Origin: Cocos nucifera
Lineage: Eukaryota > Streptophyta > Magnoliopsida > Arecales > Arecaceae
NCBI GenBank assembly: GCA_006176705.1
Contig: QRFJ01001027.1
Coordinates: forward strand, 337,976-401,975
Direction: 5' to 3'
DNA: 64,000 nucleotides
The position numbers and the translations under genes were made by a program. Positions 63,721 through 64,000 of this stretch are shown one piece after another. The notes beneath the pieces were generated by a model, which made no database searches, was not told the origin of the DNA, and saw nothing but the letters and a program-made list of their open reading frames with translations. The first letter of the stretch is position 1. Every line of letters starts with the position of its first letter.

Positions 63721-63756
63721 ATGAACTTCTCATTTTGAAGGGGTTAAGACACCCCT

Positions 63757-64000
63757 ATTTATGTATGCCCTAGAAGCCAGATTGGCTGACACTTGTAATA
63801 CACTTCTAAGGATAAAATTATAATTTTAATTATAAATAATAAAATAGGTTATTTTTTATCATAAAGTGTATTTCAAAGTGTCTGTGATACATCCCTTGAG
63901 TTAATGGTAATGATAGTTCATATTTTTAAGAGTTGAAAATTTAAATATGAATTTTCATTATTAACTCATAAAATGCTCCCATCATTGATCCGAAAGGTTG
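63757..64000 (+). repeat. Start of another family A LTR (copy A7), continues past the window
   Basis: GCCCTAGAAGCCAG, then text like GCTGACACTTGTAATACACT, follows the start of the family A LTR to the window edge, with small deletions near 63,985. The TG end is degraded (TTTATGTATGCCC). The rest is outside the window. Confidence 0.8.

Overview
This 64 kb window is plant nuclear DNA made almost entirely of decayed and nested LTR retrotransposons. I found no host gene, rRNA, tRNA or CRISPR array, and nothing of bacterial type. The signs of a plant genome are copia and gypsy polyprotein fragments on both strands, LTRs with TG...CA ends, primer binding sites matching plant initiator-Met tRNA (TGGTATCAGAGC), polypurine tracts, and LTR promoters with TATAAATA boxes. 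The species cannot be proven from the sequence. A monocot such as a palm is my low-confidence guess. Such dense nesting suggests heterochromatin or a pericentromere.

Layout. 1-7,183 (+): an old Athila/Tat-like Ty3/gypsy element with its 5' end outside the window. 7,186-7,843 (+): LTR fragment of copia family B (B1). 8,041-8,438: a 115-bp tandem repeat. 8,439-13,116 (+): copia family A copy A1 (pol plus 3' LTR). 13,117-23,338 (+): copy A2, nearly complete with two 2.25-kb LTRs. 23,339-25,776 (+): family B copy B2, cut in reverse transcriptase by a SIRE-type copia element lying in minus orientation (25,777-30,630), which is in turn cut by A3 (minus, 30,631-37,344). 37,345-38,508 (+): B3. 38,511-40,957 (-): family B LTR. 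40,960-42,373 (-): LTR fragment A4. 42,501-47,541 (-): A5, with complete LTR, primer binding site, leader and gag. 47,596-48,882 (-): A6, rearranged. 48,893-55,790 (+): a two-LTR Ty3/gypsy chromovirus, possibly CRM, containing a 1,000-N assembly gap. 55,791-60,779 (-): B4. 61,274-62,650 (-): a third copia gag fragment and an LTR-like stretch. 62,650-63,720 (-): B5. 63,757-64,000 (+): start of another family A LTR (A7).

How the parts relate. Each element encoded the usual gag, protease, integrase, reverse transcriptase and RNase H, in copia order (INT before RT) or gypsy order (RT before INT). None is intact here. The most interesting signal is in family A. Separate copies share the same coding lesions: an in-frame TGA in gag (A2, A3, A5), a +1 shift before the zinc knuckle (A2, A5) and a TAG at the end of integrase (A1, A2, A6). 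The two LTRs of A2 are nevertheless almost identical, and a long leader with a two-stem RNA structure is conserved. This fits a coding-defective lineage spread by enzymes supplied in trans. Sequencing error or translational recoding remain possible for some of the lesions.

I see ordinary retrotransposon biology throughout and cannot support a claim of a wholly new system. The items most worth checking are the shared lesions, the leader structures, the chromovirus ORF that runs into its LTR, and the palindrome-rich LTR arrays.
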